DNA of 14,587 bases, taken from NCBI GenBank assembly GCA_013697365.1, contig JACCXA010000112.1, positions 1-14,587 on the forward strand, written 5' to 3'. This DNA comes from Chthoniobacterales bacterium. GTDB lineage: Bacteria; Verrucomicrobiota; Verrucomicrobiia; Chthoniobacterales; UBA10450. The notes below the pieces were generated by a model. That model was not told where the DNA came from and made no database searches. It was given only the letters and a program-made list of their open reading frames with translations. This document shows, one piece after another, positions 14,125-14,587 of this stretch. Within the stretch, counting starts at the first letter, position 1, and each line of letters starts with the position of its first letter. The position numbers and the translations under genes were made by a program.

Positions 14125-14587
14125 ATGCAATCAGCCAACATGCGCCCCTTTGGCCCCATCGTGATCGACATCGAAAACATCACGAAGCACTACGTGATGG
14201 GTGAAGAAACGGTGCACGCCCTCCGTGGGGTGACGCTCCAGATTCACCGGAACGAGTATCTCGCCATCATGGGGCCTAGCGGCAGTGGCAAGTCGACCCT
14301 CATGAACATGCTTGGCTGCCTGGATACCCCCAGCTCGGGACGATACGAATTCAACGGGAAGGATGTCTCCTCGATGGATGGCGATGAACTGGCGGAGATC
14401 CGAAACAAGGAGATCGGGTTCGTCTTTCAAACCTTCAATCTCCTCCCCCGCTCCACCAGTCTGCGGAACGTGGAACTCCCGCTCATCTATGCCGGGATCG
14501 ATCCGGACACCCGGGAAGAACGGGCCGCGCAAGCTTTGCGAGACGTTGGGCTGGGCGACCGCATGCATCACAAGCCGAATGAACTCT
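14125..14587 (+). CDS. ABC transporter ATP-binding protein, MacB/LolD type (partial, cut by window end)
   Basis: The frame is open from the ATG at 14125 to the window edge, 154 complete codons. It encodes an ABC ATPase domain start: VIDIENITKHYVMGEETVHALRGVTL at about 13-38 is the typical beginning of MacB/LolD-family ATPases. Walker A is GPSGSGKST at 50-58 and the Q-loop is Q102 in FVFQTFNLLPRSTSLRNVELPL. The FNLLPR..S..NVELPLIYAG pattern is characteristic of the MacB branch. The ABC signature and Walker B lie beyond the window, so it is unknown whether a MacB permease domain is fused or encoded separately. An in-frame ATG at 14140 is an alternative start, and neither has a Shine-Dalgarno site. 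It follows the membrane fusion protein by 60 bases on the same strand, as in macAB-like operons. Confidence 0.92.
   Translation, partial: MQSANMRPFGPIVIDIENITKHYVMGEETVHALRGVTLQIHRNEYLAIMGPSGSGKSTLMNMLGCLDTPSSGRYEFNGKDVSSMDGDELAEIRNKEIGFVFQTFNLLPRSTSLRNVELPLIYAGIDPDTREERAAQALRDVGLGDRMHHKPNEL

Overview
The window is ordinary bacterial chromosome: high GC, almost fully coding, no mobile elements, tRNAs, rRNAs or CRISPR arrays. Genes for heptose and Kdo activation (hldA, gmhB, kdsB) and a periplasmic membrane fusion protein show a Gram-negative cell with lipopolysaccharide. The gene set, the scarcity of clear Shine-Dalgarno sites, the HEAT-like tail on QueG and the overall protein character suggest Verrucomicrobiota, perhaps a soil Spartobacteria/Chthoniobacterales lineage. 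That placement is an inference from general familiarity and was not tested.

Layout. (1) Positions 11-3987, minus strand: four genes read leftward. Two exported proteins of unknown function (3987-3184 and 3176-2727) are followed by phoH (2647-1661) and a membrane HD-domain phosphohydrolase of the PgpH/7TM-HD type (1654-11). phoH next to a 7TM-HD gene, normally followed by ybeY, is a widely conserved order; ybeY would lie just left of the window. (2) Positions 4163-8202, plus strand: hldA, a candidate 36-residue ORF, gmhB, kdsB and pyrG in a tight run with overlapping ends. This run makes activated sugar precursors for the inner core of LPS, and pyrG supplies the CTP that KdsB consumes. (3) Positions 10860-8199, minus strand: purE, purK and a Sua5-type threonylcarbamoyl-AMP synthase, joined by 4-nt ATGA/GTGA overlaps. 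The last gene collides tail to tail with pyrG, the two stop codons overlapping. (4) Positions 10983-12610, plus strand: shikimate kinase (aroK) and epoxyqueuosine reductase (queG), overlapping by 1 nt. (5) Positions 12706-14587, plus strand: a MacA-like membrane fusion protein and the start of a MacB/LolD-type ABC ATPase cut by the window edge.

No gap without a gene exceeds 300 bases; the longest is the 175-base divergent region between the exported-protein gene and hldA. I found no clearly new multi-gene system. The items most worth a second look are the 36-residue ORF between hldA and gmhB, whose codon-position composition looks coding; a perfect 10-bp inverted repeat between the divergent purE and aroK; a PgpH-type protein in which the usual large extracellular domain is reduced to a short loop; a GmhB lacking the usual zinc-binding cysteines; and the pair of unknown exported proteins beside phoH.
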